64,000 bases of DNA from positions 992,001 through 1,056,000 of the forward strand of contig NZ_CP019067.1 of assembly GCF_001989615.1 (NCBI RefSeq), in the 5' to 3' direction. Each line of letters begins with the position of its first letter. Positions within the stretch are counted from its first letter, which is position 1. Source of the DNA: Halorientalis sp. IM1011 (GTDB taxonomy: Archaea > Halobacteriota > Halobacteria > Halobacteriales > Haloarculaceae). The notes beneath the pieces were generated by a model. The model was given only the letters and a program-made list of their open reading frames with translations, was not told the DNA's origin and did not search any database. Positions 33,689 to 42,484 of the stretch are shown here, piece after piece. Made by a program: the position numbers and the translations under genes.

Positions 33689-35502
33689 CAGATGTCACCC
33701 CGCCGACGGAGATAGCCCAGTTCGGCCCCGAGCAGTCCGAGCAGGCCGAGCAGGACCAGCGGCGTGAGGTCCTGGCGTACCTGTTCGCCGGTCGTGGGAC
33801 CGCCGTCGCTTCCCTCGTCGCTGCCTGCATCCACGGCGGCGGCACTCACGTTCGACTCGCCGGGGGAGAGCAGGGCCGCGCTGACCCGCTGATCCGCGGT
33901 CCGGTAGGTGCCGACGCGATCGATCTGCACCGTCGCGGTCGTCCGCTGGCCGGTCGGCGTCTCGACGGTCGTCTCCTCGTCCAGCTGGAGCGTCGTCCCG
34001 GTTTCGCGGTTCAGATCGGACAGCGAGGGCCGGCCGGCCAGCCAGTGGATCGCCCGCTTCCAGAACACGGGATAGCGGTAGTCGTAGCGGAAGGCCGTCT
34101 GGTTGGGCAGGTAGCCGTAGTACAGCGTCCGGCCGCCCTCGTACCCGCCGGCGGCCAGCAGCGGCGAGCCATCGGACAGGGTCACCAGCGAGGTCCCGGT
34201 CGCCGTCGCGCCGAGGTGGTGGTCCGGTGCCGGGAAGTCGAAGCCGGTGGTCACGGGGTGGCTGGTGACGTTGCCGATGCCGCCGGATTCCCGTACCTCG
34301 CCGGGCGTGACCGGCAACAGGTCCCCGTAGCCGACCGCGTCGACGTTGCGCTGGCTCTGGATCAGGACGCCCCCGCCGTCCGCGGCGGTTTCCCGGGCGG
34401 TCTCGACGGTCGCCCCGAGCACTCGATCGGGGACCACGTCGGCGAACACCACGGCGTCGTAGTCGCCGGTCGTCGACACGGGGGGCTCCCGGACGGTCAC
34501 GTTCACCGTCGGGATCACCGCCAGTGCCGTCCGGAGATTCCGGTTGTCCCCGTTGGTCACGAGCAGGGTGTCCTCGGCCCGCTCGTCGGGCACGGCGACG
34601 GGCACGCGGTCGTCGACCGGGAACGCGTCGCTCCCGTCCAGCCGTGCGGTCGCCGACGCGGTGGGCAGCGGGAAGGCGACCGAGCGCCGGTCGCCGGGCT
34701 GGAGCGACACCGTCTCGGAGCGGCCGGCGAACGTCAGGGTCCGCTCGGCCTCGGTCGCCCCGGTGTTCGCGACACGGAAGATGACCTGCCGGTCCTCGAA
34801 CGACCGGCCGACGATACCGACGTTCTCGGTCGGCCCCGCGTCGAACTGCCGGAGGGAAAGCGTCGCGCCGCTGGCACGGACCGACGCGGCGGCCTGTTTC
34901 CAGCCGGCCGCACCCTGTCCGGTGCCGCCGGCGAAGTCGCTGAACACGAGGACGCGACTCTCGGAACCGGCGAGTTCACGGGCGCGCTCGATGGCTCCGC
35001 GGAGGTCCCCGGGCGCGTGCGTGACACGTACCCCGTCGAGGGCCGAGCGCGCATCCTCGGGGTCGGCCTCGGCGACCGGCGTCCGGACGGATTCCCCGGC
35101 GACGACGACCGTCGTCGGCGTGCCGACGGACTCCTTCGCGGTCGCGACGGCTTCGGCGAAGCGGGTCCCGTCGCCCGTCTCGGTCGCCATGCTCGCGGAA
35201 GCGTCGACCACGAGCACCGTGGGCTGGGCGCTGACCTCACGCGTCGTCGTCACGTACGGCGCGGCGAGTCCGACCGCGAGCAGGACGATGGCGAGCACCT
35301 GCAACAGCAGGAGGAGGTTCCGGCGCAGTCGCTCCAGAATCGGGTTCGTGCCGCCCTCGTCCGGGTCGGACTGGAGGAACGCGACGGTCGGCAGGGGGAG
35401 TTCCCGCGGATCCGGCTGGATCAGGTACAGCACGAGCAGCGGGACGAGGGCGGCGAGCGCGGCCAGCCCGAGCGGGGCGGCGAAGACGTCACCGAGCGCC
35501 AT
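33688..35502 (-). CDS. BatA-like VWA protein, first gene of the operon (604 aa)
   Basis: N-terminal BatA/aerotolerance domain (FAAPLGLAALAALVPLLVLYLIQPDPRELPLPTVAFL, residues 7-43) with two membrane helices, then a VWA with MIDAS D100-A-S-A-S and a beta-rich region; a last helix (LVLLGLLGLLGAELGYL) near the C-terminus. Start at 35502 begins the conserved N-terminus. It follows a leadered promoter: CTTATAG-like box around 35545 on the minus strand, about 45 bp before the ATG. First gene of the MoxR-DUF58-VWA operon running to 28048. Confidence 0.88.
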   Translation of the reverse strand: MALGDVFAAPLGLAALAALVPLLVLYLIQPDPRELPLPTVAFLQSDPDEGGTNPILERLRRNLLLLLQVLAIVLLAVGLAAPYVTTTREVSAQPTVLVVDASASMATETGDGTRFAEAVATAKESVGTPTTVVVAGESVRTPVAEADPEDARSALDGVRVTHAPGDLRGAIERARELAGSESRVLVFSDFAGGTGQGAAGWKQAAASVRASGATLSLRQFDAGPTENVGIVGRSFEDRQVIFRVANTGATEAERTLTFAGRSETVSLQPGDRRSVAFPLPTASATARLDGSDAFPVDDRVPVAVPDERAEDTLLVTNGDNRNLRTALAVIPTVNVTVREPPVSTTGDYDAVVFADVVPDRVLGATVETARETAADGGGVLIQSQRNVDAVGYGDLLPVTPGEVRESGGIGNVTSHPVTTGFDFPAPDHHLGATATGTSLVTLSDGSPLLAAGGYEGGRTLYYGYLPNQTAFRYDYRYPVFWKRAIHWLAGRPSLSDLNRETGTTLQLDEETTVETPTGQRTTATVQIDRVGTYRTADQRVSAALLSPGESNVSAAAVDAGSDEGSDGGPTTGEQVRQDLTPLVLLGLLGLLGAELGYLRRRGDI

Positions 35503-35721
35503 GTGTTGGAGGGTACTGCAATCACGCTCCCCTTGTGGGACCGGTACTATAAGCCTCGTGGAAACTTCAACCTGAATTTGTGTCATCGACCGAATGGGGG
35601 AGAGCGACTGACTGGAGCGATATCGGAAGGTAGCGGCCGCCTTTCACGTCATGAAAGTATAATTAATGGGTGTGGCCACAACACACAAAAGGAGTGCGTG
35701 AGTCAGTGTCGACAGTTACCC

Positions 35722-36429
35722 ATGTCCGGGACCCCCTCCATAGAGCAGGCCGACTCCGTCGTCGAGGTCGAGTTTGCGGTCCGTAACGACGACTATCCGT
35801 TCGTCTCGGTGACGGATCGGGAGCCCTGCGTCTTCGAACTCGCCGAGATGGTACCCCGCGGCGACGGGGACTACGCCGAGTTCTTCAACGTGCGAGGAAT
35901 CGACCCGGACCGGATCCTCTCGCTCGCGACCGGAGCGGAGACGCCGGACGTATCGCTCCTCGAAACCTACGAGACGGGCGGGTTGTTCGAGTTCAACACC
36001 AGCGAGTTCTGTCCGGCGGTCAGGCTCGCGGAACTGGGCGCACTGCCGCGGGAAGTCACGGCCGCGGACGGGGAGGGGCGCATCGTCGCCGAGGTTCCGC
36101 CGCGGTTCGACCCGGCCGACATCGTCGAGACGTTTCTGGACGCGACGGCCGAGATCAGCCTCGTCTCCAAGCGGCGCAAGGAATCGTTCTCGCCGCTCTT
36201 CTCGGAATCGGTGTTCCAGCAGGTCCTCGACGAACGACTCACGGAGCGCCAGCGGGAGGTCCTCCGGGCGGCCTACGAGGCCGGCTACTACGAGTGGCCC
36301 CGGGAGTGTACAGGGGCCGACGTGGCCGACGAACTGGGAATCGCCTCCGCGACGTTCTCGGAGCACATCCACGCCGCCGAACGCAAGTTGCTGATGTTGC
36401 TGTTCGACTGCGCTTCGGGCCGGCAGTGA
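35722..36429 (+). CDS. HTH_10 (Bat-type) regulator (235 aa)
   Basis: Sensor-like N-terminal domain (VVEVEFAVRNDDYPFVSVT) and C-terminal HTH_10 (LTERQREVLRAAYEAGYYEWPRE, then VADELGIASATFSEHIHAAE). Divergent from the VWA operon; an AT-rich promoter (AAGTATAATTAATG near 35655-35668) lies before it. It may regulate the divergent operon. ATG at 35722 matches the family N-terminus; the frame is open far upstream only as antisense of the VWA gene. Confidence 0.9.
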   Translation: MSGTPSIEQADSVVEVEFAVRNDDYPFVSVTDREPCVFELAEMVPRGDGDYAEFFNVRGIDPDRILSLATGAETPDVSLLETYETGGLFEFNTSEFCPAVRLAELGALPREVTAADGEGRIVAEVPPRFDPADIVETFLDATAEISLVSKRRKESFSPLFSESVFQQVLDERLTERQREVLRAAYEAGYYEWPRECTGADVADELGIASATFSEHIHAAERKLLMLLFDCASGRQ

Positions 36430-36445
36430 GCGACAGCCGCGGGTA

Positions 36446-36772
36446 TCACCGCCGATCGCGATCCGGTGCCGAGACGACGATCCGGCCGTCCGATCGGACC
36501 GTCACCCGACACGCTTCGTATCGAAAGGAGACGGTGATCGGTCCCCGGTCCGCCTCGGCCGGCGTCGAGTCGAACAGGCTGTCGAGTGCGGTCGGGTCGA
36601 CCACCTCGTAGAGGGGGGTAATGGCGGTCGTCTCGGCGTCCAGCACTGCGGCGACCGATTCGACCACGTCGGTAGAGAGCGCCCGTCCACTCGCGGGATC
36701 GAACTGCGTCGTGAGGGTCCGGCGCTCGTGACTCGTCGGTTCGTCAGGGTGGGTGTGAGGAGATCCAAACAT
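36446..36772 (-). CDS. HalOD1 output-domain protein (108 aa)
   Basis: Matches the haloarchaeal HalOD1 domain: VVESVAAVLDAETTAITPLYEVVDPTALDSLF (residues about 36-67, written in pieces), then a beta hairpin ITVSFRYEACRVTVRSDGRIVVS. HalOD1 is a predicted output domain of haloarchaeal signalling; single-domain forms are common and unstudied. Starts 185 bp before the divergent MinD-RecA gene. Confidence 0.8.
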   Translation of the reverse strand: MFGSPHTHPDEPTSHERRTLTTQFDPASGRALSTDVVESVAAVLDAETTAITPLYEVVDPTALDSLFDSTPAEADRGPITVSFRYEACRVTVRSDGRIVVSAPDRDRR

Positions 36773-36956
36773 GTCTCGGGACCAGCTCCGCTATCGGAGG
36801 TATGCGACAGCTGGGCATAGTTCGAGTCCCTACAGTTCGAGGGTCCCGTCGCCACGGGTCACACCACGTCGTCGCCGTCGGATGAAGCGCTTCGGTCACT
36901 CCAGTCGAGCCACCGGCGTGTGTACATTCAAGAGGGAAGACGCGACCACAGGGGGT

Positions 36957-38228
36957 ATGATCGCCATCGCTGGCGCGAAGGGTGGATGCGGCAAGACGAC
37001 GGCGACGCTGGGGCTGGCCCAGGCCTTCGCCCGGGCCGGCACGCCGGCGCTCGCCGTCGACGCCGACCGACAGCTCCCCAATCTCCACGTCACCGCCGAC
37101 GTGGACCGGGAACCGACCGCCGCAGCTCTGGACGAGGGGACCGACGTGACCGCCCTGGCACAGCAGACCGCGGGCTCGCCGAGCGTCGGCGTCCTCCCGG
37201 CACCGAAGCCCTCCGACACGGTTGACCTGGGGACCGCCCTCGGAACCATCGAACAGGACTCGACAGCGGTGTTCGTCGACTGTCCCTCCGGGGCCGGCCC
37301 GGACATCGTCGAACCGCTGTCGGCGGCCGACGGCGTCGTCGTCGTCTCCACGCCCACCGAGCGGAGCCTCACCGCCGCCGAGACCACCGTCGACATCGCC
37401 CGCCGGCTGGAGGTGCCCGTCGAAGGCCTGCTGTTGAACCAGTGTGACTCGGTTCCCGCCGACGTGAAATCCGACTTCGACGTGCCGGTGCTGGGGGCCG
37501 TCCCCGAGCGTGAGCCTCCGCTCGCGGCCGAGGACGCCCGGACGGCCTTCGACCGCGCGGCCGCCCACCTCCTCGACGCGGCGACCGACCCGGAACCGGT
37601 CGCGACCGCGCCCGACGCCGAGAACCGCCTCCCGACCGGCATCGACGCCCTCGATCGGGCCTTCGGCGGCGGGTTCCAGCCCGGGACCGTCGTCGCCCTG
37701 ACCGCCGCACCCGAGAGCCAGTCGGAGCTGTTGCTCCACGAGTTGACGACCGAGCGCGGCACGCTCTACCTCTCGACCGAGCGGAGCGAGGACACCGTCC
37801 GGTACGCCATCGAGGAGTCGATGGCCAGCGCCGGCAGTCCGACAGTCCGGCACCTCGACGCCGGGAACCCCCTGGTCAAAGCCGAAGAGCTGATCGGCAA
37901 CCTCCCCGAGGGGGCGAACCTGATCGTCGACCCCGTCGACGCCCTGGAACGGGGCGATCGGAGCGACTACGTGAGCTTCCTGAACACACTGGTCGAACAC
38001 ACCCGTGTCACGGACAGTATCGCCGTCCTGCACTGTCTCGACTCCGCGCCGGCGAACCGCTCGGCCACGGCGCAGTTCGCCGACGTGGTCGTCGACCTGG
38101 AGTCCGAGGTGGGGGATGGCGGACTGAGACACGAACTCCGCGTCAGCAAATCGCGCCGGGACGGACTCCCGACCGACCCCATCGGGATCGACCTTACGAC
38201 CGAGGCGACGCTGGGTCGCAGCGAGTAG
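36957..38228 (+). CDS. MinD/ParA-type ATPase fused to a RecA/KaiC-like domain (423 aa)
   Basis: Residues 1-220 are a ParA/MinD ATPase with deviant Walker A KGGCGKTT (8-15) and the VFVDCPSGAG switch region. Residues about 225-423 look like a KaiC/RAD55-type RecA domain: GIDALDRAFGGGFQPGTVVALT, but the Walker A that should follow reads AAPESQSE and lacks Gly-Lys-Thr. The second domain is therefore unlikely to hydrolyse ATP. ATG at 36957 begins the MinD core exactly; upstream open frame is not conserved. Probably a cytoplasmic positioning or partitioning ATPase with a built-in regulatory half. The MinD gene at 38229 is convergent. Confidence 0.85.
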   Translation: MIAIAGAKGGCGKTTATLGLAQAFARAGTPALAVDADRQLPNLHVTADVDREPTAAALDEGTDVTALAQQTAGSPSVGVLPAPKPSDTVDLGTALGTIEQDSTAVFVDCPSGAGPDIVEPLSAADGVVVVSTPTERSLTAAETTVDIARRLEVPVEGLLLNQCDSVPADVKSDFDVPVLGAVPEREPPLAAEDARTAFDRAAAHLLDAATDPEPVATAPDAENRLPTGIDALDRAFGGGFQPGTVVALTAAPESQSELLLHELTTERGTLYLSTERSEDTVRYAIEESMASAGSPTVRHLDAGNPLVKAEELIGNLPEGANLIVDPVDALERGDRSDYVSFLNTLVEHTRVTDSIAVLHCLDSAPANRSATAQFADVVVDLESEVGDGGLRHELRVSKSRRDGLPTDPIGIDLTTEATLGRSE

Positions 38229-39014
38229 TCAGGCGTCGACCCGCGTTCCGGCCCGGCTCCCACAGATCTCGATCCGTCGAGCCAGTCGCTCGAAGCTGTC
38301 GACCGCGGCGGCGTCGGGGGCGTGATCCCGAACCGGCACCCAATCGGCCTGTGCCTCGGCGACTGCACGCTGTTCGGGGACGACCGTCGTCGGCGCGCCG
38401 AACGCCGCCTCGATCCGGTCGGCGACGGCTTCCGTCCCGTCCCCATCGCGTCCGTCGTCGCTCCGCCCGTCGCCCGCGCCGAGCGTATAGTCGCCGATGG
38501 AGAACCCGTCGTCGCCATTCGTGCTTGGGGAGTCCCGGATCATATTGAGCGCGACGCTGGCCAGTGGCGTCTCGACGTTGAGCGACAGCTCCCGCGTCCG
38601 GTAGGCGTTCAGCAGGGCCGGCTTCTTCGGCGTCGTCACGACCACGGACACGTCGGCGCTGTGGAGTTGCATCCCCACGTCGCGGGCCAGTCCGGCCGGA
38701 CAGTCGATCACGACCGTCCCGTACTGGCGTTCGACGGCCCCGACGGTTTCGACGATGCCGTCGAGACGAGCGGCGCGGGCGCCCTCCAGCGTCCGGCCAC
38801 AGGGGAGGACCTTCACAGACCCGAACTCCGCGACGGCGTCGACGGGGTCGGTCCGGCCCGCGAGCACGTCGTGGAGGTCGGGGCCCGTCCCGCGTGGGAG
38901 GTCGGCGGTCGCGAGGTCCCCGTCGACGACGACGGCGTCGAGTTCCCGCCCGAGGTTCAGCGAGACCGTCGACTTGCCGACGCCGCCTTTCCCGCCGGTG
39001 ACGGCGACGATCAT
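38229..39014 (-). CDS. MinD/ParA-family ATPase (261 aa)
   Basis: Deviant Walker A GGKGGVGKST at residues 7-16, followed by VVDGDLATADL (Walker A' Asp) and VIDCPAGL. Start at 39014 opens the conserved N-terminus MIVAVTGGKGG and overlaps the upstream gene by 4 nt. Haloarchaea carry several MinD-like proteins that place surface organelles such as archaella, pili and chemosensory arrays. It lies convergent to the MinD-RecA fusion and one intergenic region away from a secretion cluster. Confidence 0.92.
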   Translation of the reverse strand: MIVAVTGGKGGVGKSTVSLNLGRELDAVVVDGDLATADLPRGTGPDLHDVLAGRTDPVDAVAEFGSVKVLPCGRTLEGARAARLDGIVETVGAVERQYGTVVIDCPAGLARDVGMQLHSADVSVVVTTPKKPALLNAYRTRELSLNVETPLASVALNMIRDSPSTNGDDGFSIGDYTLGAGDGRSDDGRDGDGTEAVADRIEAAFGAPTTVVPEQRAVAEAQADWVPVRDHAPDAAAVDSFERLARRIEICGSRAGTRVDA

Positions 39015-39382
39015 GGGTCCTCTGCCAGCAGGTCGCTCGGCGGCGACCACGCGTCCAGGTCGGCGAGGACCTCCTCGGTCTCGGCCCGGTCGTCCTCGGC
39101 GCGGGTGACCGAGACGACTTCGAGTGGCTCGTCGACCGGTTCGCCGGGGCTGGCGAACCCGATCCCGCGTCGCCGTCCCGGCCCGACCGTCGCTTCCCAC
39201 ACGTCGCCCGACCACTCCGGGGCCGGCCGGTCGCCCAGCCCGGGTGACCAGGTCGGCCCGTCGATGCGACTCCGGAGTCGGACGACCTGGGGCGTCGACC
39301 GGTCGTTCGTCACGGTCGCGCTCACGAACGTCACCCCGTCCCGCCGTCGCACGTCCGTGTCGTCGATCCACTCCTCGTGCAT
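39011..39382 (-). CDS. Small hypothetical protein coupled to MinD (123 aa)
   Basis: Beta-rich protein beginning MHEEWIDDTDVRRRDGVTFVSATVTNDRSTPQ (shown in part), a pattern resembling small CARDB/immunoglobulin-like haloarchaeal proteins with the motif VSATVTND, then an acidic helical tail. No signal peptide, so probably cytoplasmic. It overlaps the MinD gene by 4 nt and is therefore translated together with it; a MinD partner role is likely. The start at 39382 was chosen over a longer frame without homology. Confidence 0.7.
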   Translation of the reverse strand: MHEEWIDDTDVRRRDGVTFVSATVTNDRSTPQVVRLRSRIDGPTWSPGLGDRPAPEWSGDVWEATVGPGRRRGIGFASPGEPVDEPLEVVSVTRAEDDRAETEEVLADLDAWSPPSDLLAEDP

Positions 39383-39446
39383 ACCACTGTTGGCCGCGCG
39401 TTCGCGTATAAAGTTCAACACCGTCCGAAAAGAATTGGGACTCGAG

Positions 39447-40682
39447 TCAGTCGTCACTGGCCGATGCCTCGGCCACCTCGTCATCGGCAGCCACCGATGT
39501 CTGGGCCGCGGCCGACCGCTCTCGATCACGATCGCGCTCGTATTCGGCGAGGTCCCGGAGCTGGCCGGGGGTCCCGAGGACGTAGACGGTGTCGCCGGCC
39601 CGGAGCGGGTCGCGGTCGTCTGGGAACGGCGTCGTCTCGCCGTCGCGGTCGACGACCAGCACGTCGGCGGGGAGCCAGCCGGCGAACTCGCCGTCGAGCG
39701 GACCGCCGTCTGCGACGGTCACCGAGGTCACCGTCTCGTCGGCCGCCCGGACGACCGAGACGAGTTCGTTCACGTCGTTCGGGTCAGCGGGCTGTGTCAC
39801 CAGTCGGTACCGTGCGCCCGCGTCCAGTTCGTCGGCGTCGGCGGCGGCCACCTGCAGGGTGGTCACGTCGCCGACACTCGCCCGGAAGGTCCCCGTGGCG
39901 ACCAGCTGGGCTTCCTCGCCAGCGCCGTCCACCGCCGTCCACACCTCGACGGGATCGCCCGTGTTGGCGTCGGCCGGCGGGTCCCCCCGCACCGCGACCG
40001 CGACGGTCTCGGGCGGGAGCGACGGGCCGATGCCCGCCGGCCGACGCCCGACCGCGAGGTAGGTCACCTCGCCCTCGTCGGTGACCGAGACAGAGACGTG
40101 GTCGACCGGGAAGTCCCGCTCGATCCGGGTGACCAGCCGCGACTCCAGTTCCGCGACCGACAGCCGACGCGGGAACAGCATCCGCCGGCCCGCCAGTTCC
40201 CGCTTGCTCTCCTCGTCGACCGGCGGGTACCCCTCGGCGTCGGCGACGGTCTCGGGCAACTCGACGGCGATGACGAGACCGGCCGACCGGACCAGTCGAG
40301 CGAGTTCGCCGTGGGCGTCCAGTCTGGTGATTCCGAACACCTCGCAGGCGAGGTGGTCGCCGATCCAGCGGCCCCCGGCCGACGCGACGGCGCTGACGAA
40401 GAAGGCTCCGAGCAGGTACGCGCCGGTGCCGTAGTGCAACAGTGGCGTGGGCTCGACGATCACGTCGCGAAGGAGGCCCACGAGGTTCAGCCAGATCGCC
40501 GGGAACACGGTGCCGACGACGACGCTCGCGCCGATGGGCAGCGGATAGGTCGTGTACTTCCGATAGACGAAGGCCACACCCGTCGCGACGACGCCGGCGT
40601 ACAGGCCGAATCCGAGGATGTGCACCAGCGACCGCTTGGTCCAGTCCCCGGCCAGCGACTGCAATAGTACCACGTCGATCAT
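39447..40682 (-). CDS. TrkA-C/RCK-type membrane protein (411 aa)
   Basis: Three to four membrane helices in the first 110 residues, then two cytoplasmic TrkA-C-like regulatory parts (VTYLAVGRRPAG ... and EFAGWLPADVLVVDRDGETTPFPDDRDPLRAGDTVYVLG). The last stretch is the typical TrkA-C core found in K+ channels and transporters. No K+ selectivity filter (TVGYG-type) is visible, so it may be a regulatory subunit. It overlaps the start of the companion gene (40679-41917) by 4 nt. Confidence 0.75.
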   Translation of the reverse strand: MIDVVLLQSLAGDWTKRSLVHILGFGLYAGVVATGVAFVYRKYTTYPLPIGASVVVGTVFPAIWLNLVGLLRDVIVEPTPLLHYGTGAYLLGAFFVSAVASAGGRWIGDHLACEVFGITRLDAHGELARLVRSAGLVIAVELPETVADAEGYPPVDEESKRELAGRRMLFPRRLSVAELESRLVTRIERDFPVDHVSVSVTDEGEVTYLAVGRRPAGIGPSLPPETVAVAVRGDPPADANTGDPVEVWTAVDGAGEEAQLVATGTFRASVGDVTTLQVAAADADELDAGARYRLVTQPADPNDVNELVSVVRAADETVTSVTVADGGPLDGEFAGWLPADVLVVDRDGETTPFPDDRDPLRAGDTVYVLGTPGQLRDLAEYERDRDRERSAAAQTSVAADDEVAEASASDD

Positions 40683-41917
40683 CGCTCGCCCTCCGCTCGC
40701 TCGTCCAGCCGGTGCAGAACGGCCGTCTCGCCCACGACGAACGCCTCGTCGGCCCGCTCCAGCGCAGACTGCTCCGGCCCGAACGTCCAGCCCTGCCGCG
40801 CGCCGGCCGCGGCGGGATCGGCGTCCGGCGTCTCCTTGGAGTCGTCTCCGTCGCCATCCGTTCCGTCTGTCTCGGCGGCAGCGTCGCGGACCGCGAGCGG
40901 GTCGATCGCTCCGTCGGCAAGCGCCTTCCTGACCGCCGGCGTCAGCGTCAGCTTCCGGATCGTCCGGTCGGCGTCGTCGAGCAGCGAGAACGCCTCGAAG
41001 TCGTGGCGGCGTCCGCGCGGGTGGACGACCACACGGCCCCCGTCGGCGTCGAGCAGCGTCCCGGCCCCCGACGCCGGGACGGCCACCGTGACGCGCCCGT
41101 CGCCGCCGGCCGTCGCCCCGCCATCGGGAACCAACCCCTTCGAATCACCGCCGACCGTCCGGTCGATACCGAGAACGGTGCCCTCGACCGATCCCTCGTC
41201 GGTCCGGACGCTCACCTCGTCGTCCGGCGAGAGTCCGGTCGGCAGCAGCGCCGCGACGGTGACGGCCCGCCAGCCCTCGGGAACCCGGCTGGCGACGCCC
41301 GCGGTCGGCGGCGCGGCGGTAATCGTCGCCCGCCCGCGCCCGTCGATGGAGACCGACACCTCGCCGAGACCGTGATCCGTCCGCAACTGGTCTTCGAGTC
41401 GCCGCTCCAGTTCCGGGAGCGGGAGGTCGGCCGGGAGTCGCCAGGCCCCCTCGGCCAGCGCACTGTGAACGTCGGGCGACAGCGACGGATAGCCGTCGAT
41501 CCCCCGGATCTCGCCCGCAGTCCGGATCGTCACCTGCCCGAGACCGTCCACCGAGTCGACGGCCTCGGCCGACAGCGTCCGTTTCCGCTCGGTCGGCTGA
41601 CTCGTCTCGCGGGGCAGTTCGCCCGCGATCTTCTGGCCCTGACTGTTAGCGTACAGCGCGAGCATGACGATCACCAGCAGGCCGATCAACAACCGCGGGA
41701 TCTGCTGGACGCCGGCACCGATGATCCCGACGTACAGCGCGTCGACCGCCACGAGCGGCAGGATGAGCAGGACGACGGCGATCTGGGAGAGTTCCTGCTC
41801 CCAGTAGTAGCTGATCGTGAAGCTGAAGGCCCCGACGGCGAACGAGACGACGATCCCGATCAGGACGCCGAAGGAGATCCCCAGCAGCACTTCGACCGGC
41901 AGTGACGGTGCTGCCAT
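40679..41917 (-). CDS. Companion TrkA-C-like membrane protein (412 aa)
   Basis: Two to three N-terminal membrane segments (VLLGISFGVLIGIVVSFAV; IAVVLLILPLVAVDALYVGI; RLLIGLLVIVMLALYA), then a basic linker and a long beta-rich, acidic cytoplasmic part arranged like the neighbour's TrkA-C repeats. No pore motif is seen. The pair of overlapping genes is likely to form a heteromeric membrane complex for ion homeostasis. First gene of the pair; the next gene upstream on the same strand (41933-42409) ends 15 bp away and may be co-transcribed. Confidence 0.7.
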   Translation of the reverse strand: MAAPSLPVEVLLGISFGVLIGIVVSFAVGAFSFTISYYWEQELSQIAVVLLILPLVAVDALYVGIIGAGVQQIPRLLIGLLVIVMLALYANSQGQKIAGELPRETSQPTERKRTLSAEAVDSVDGLGQVTIRTAGEIRGIDGYPSLSPDVHSALAEGAWRLPADLPLPELERRLEDQLRTDHGLGEVSVSIDGRGRATITAAPPTAGVASRVPEGWRAVTVAALLPTGLSPDDEVSVRTDEGSVEGTVLGIDRTVGGDSKGLVPDGGATAGGDGRVTVAVPASGAGTLLDADGGRVVVHPRGRRHDFEAFSLLDDADRTIRKLTLTPAVRKALADGAIDPLAVRDAAAETDGTDGDGDDSKETPDADPAAAGARQGWTFGPEQSALERADEAFVVGETAVLHRLDERAEGER

Positions 41918-41932
41918 TGTCGTCCTCGGTCG

Positions 41933-42409
41933 TTACTTGGTGACCGTCAGTTCGGCCGGCTGGTCGTCCTTGTAGTTGCCGTCTCCCGGCGGTTCGACGG
42001 TCACTTCGAGCGTGCCTTTGACCTGGTCGGATCGGAAGTCGATCTGATCGTGTTCGATGGTGATGTCGGTCTCACCCTCGACCGTTTCCGTGATCGTGCC
42101 ACTCACCAGTTCGACGTTCTTGCCGCTGATGATGACTGTCGACTCGCCGTCGATGGCTTTCCCCTCGTTGTCGACAACCTGAATCGTGAAGGTGGCGTCT
42201 TTGTCGTTGCCACTGCTGTCGGTCATCGATTCGATCCCGTCACCGGTCGTCTCGATGTCCACTTCCGTCTCGCCGACGGTTCCGATCCCGCCGAGCAGGT
42301 TCATCATGATCGCGAGACTGGCCACACCCACGACGAGCGCGATCACGAGGCGGATCGGGAGCCCCTCGATCGCCCGCTCGTCCCCGCGGAACGATTGCTT
42401 TCGAGTCAC
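41933..42409 (-). CDS. Single-pass membrane protein with beta domain, GTG start (158 aa)
   Basis: The GTG at 42409 gives MTRKQSFRGDERAIEGLPIRL followed by one membrane helix (VIALVVGVASLAIMMNLLGGI, about 21-41) and an outer beta-sandwich domain (DIETTGDG ... LTVTK). The RG(D)ERAIEGLPIRLVIALVVG pattern is pilin-like in haloarchaeal secretion loci. Start choice is supported by a TATA-like TTTAAGG exactly 30 bp upstream, inside the shared divergent palindromic promoter. It faces the HerA-like ATPase gene and probably belongs to the same surface system. Confidence 0.75.
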   Translation of the reverse strand: MTRKQSFRGDERAIEGLPIRLVIALVVGVASLAIMMNLLGGIGTVGETEVDIETTGDGIESMTDSSGNDKDATFTIQVVDNEGKAIDGESTVIISGKNVELVSGTITETVEGETDITIEHDQIDFRSDQVKGTLEVTVEPPGDGNYKDDQPAELTVTK

Positions 42410-42432
42410 ACCCCGCTTGGACGCGTCTTCTG

Positions 42433-42461
42433 CCTTAAACCTTGGAGCCAAGGTTGAAATA
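42433..42461. promoter_or_regulatory. Divergent promoter with 18-bp perfect palindrome
   Basis: AACCTTGG (42438-42445), AG, CCAAGGTT (42448-42455) form a perfect palindrome between two back-to-back genes. Leftward, the TATA-like TTTAAGG (42439 to 42433) is 30 bp before the GTG at 42409. Rightward, TTGAAATA (42454-42461) is 31 bp before the GTG at 42485. The palindrome covers the BRE positions of both promoters, so TFB/TBP could occupy only one side at a time, or a regulator could block both. Confidence 0.7.
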
Positions 42462-42484
42462 CGAAGGCCGGGCCAGATCGGAGT

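Noticed and set aside
34045-36429. Apparent 794-aa plus-strand protein ending in the HTH_10 regulator
   Set aside because: Only the part from 35722 is a family match; the upstream part is antisense to the BatA-like VWA gene.
36780-36860. tRNA-like T-loop sequence (GTTCGAGTCC) upstream of the MinD-RecA gene
   Set aside because: The flanking bases do not form a T-arm stem and no acceptor, D or anticodon arm can be folded.
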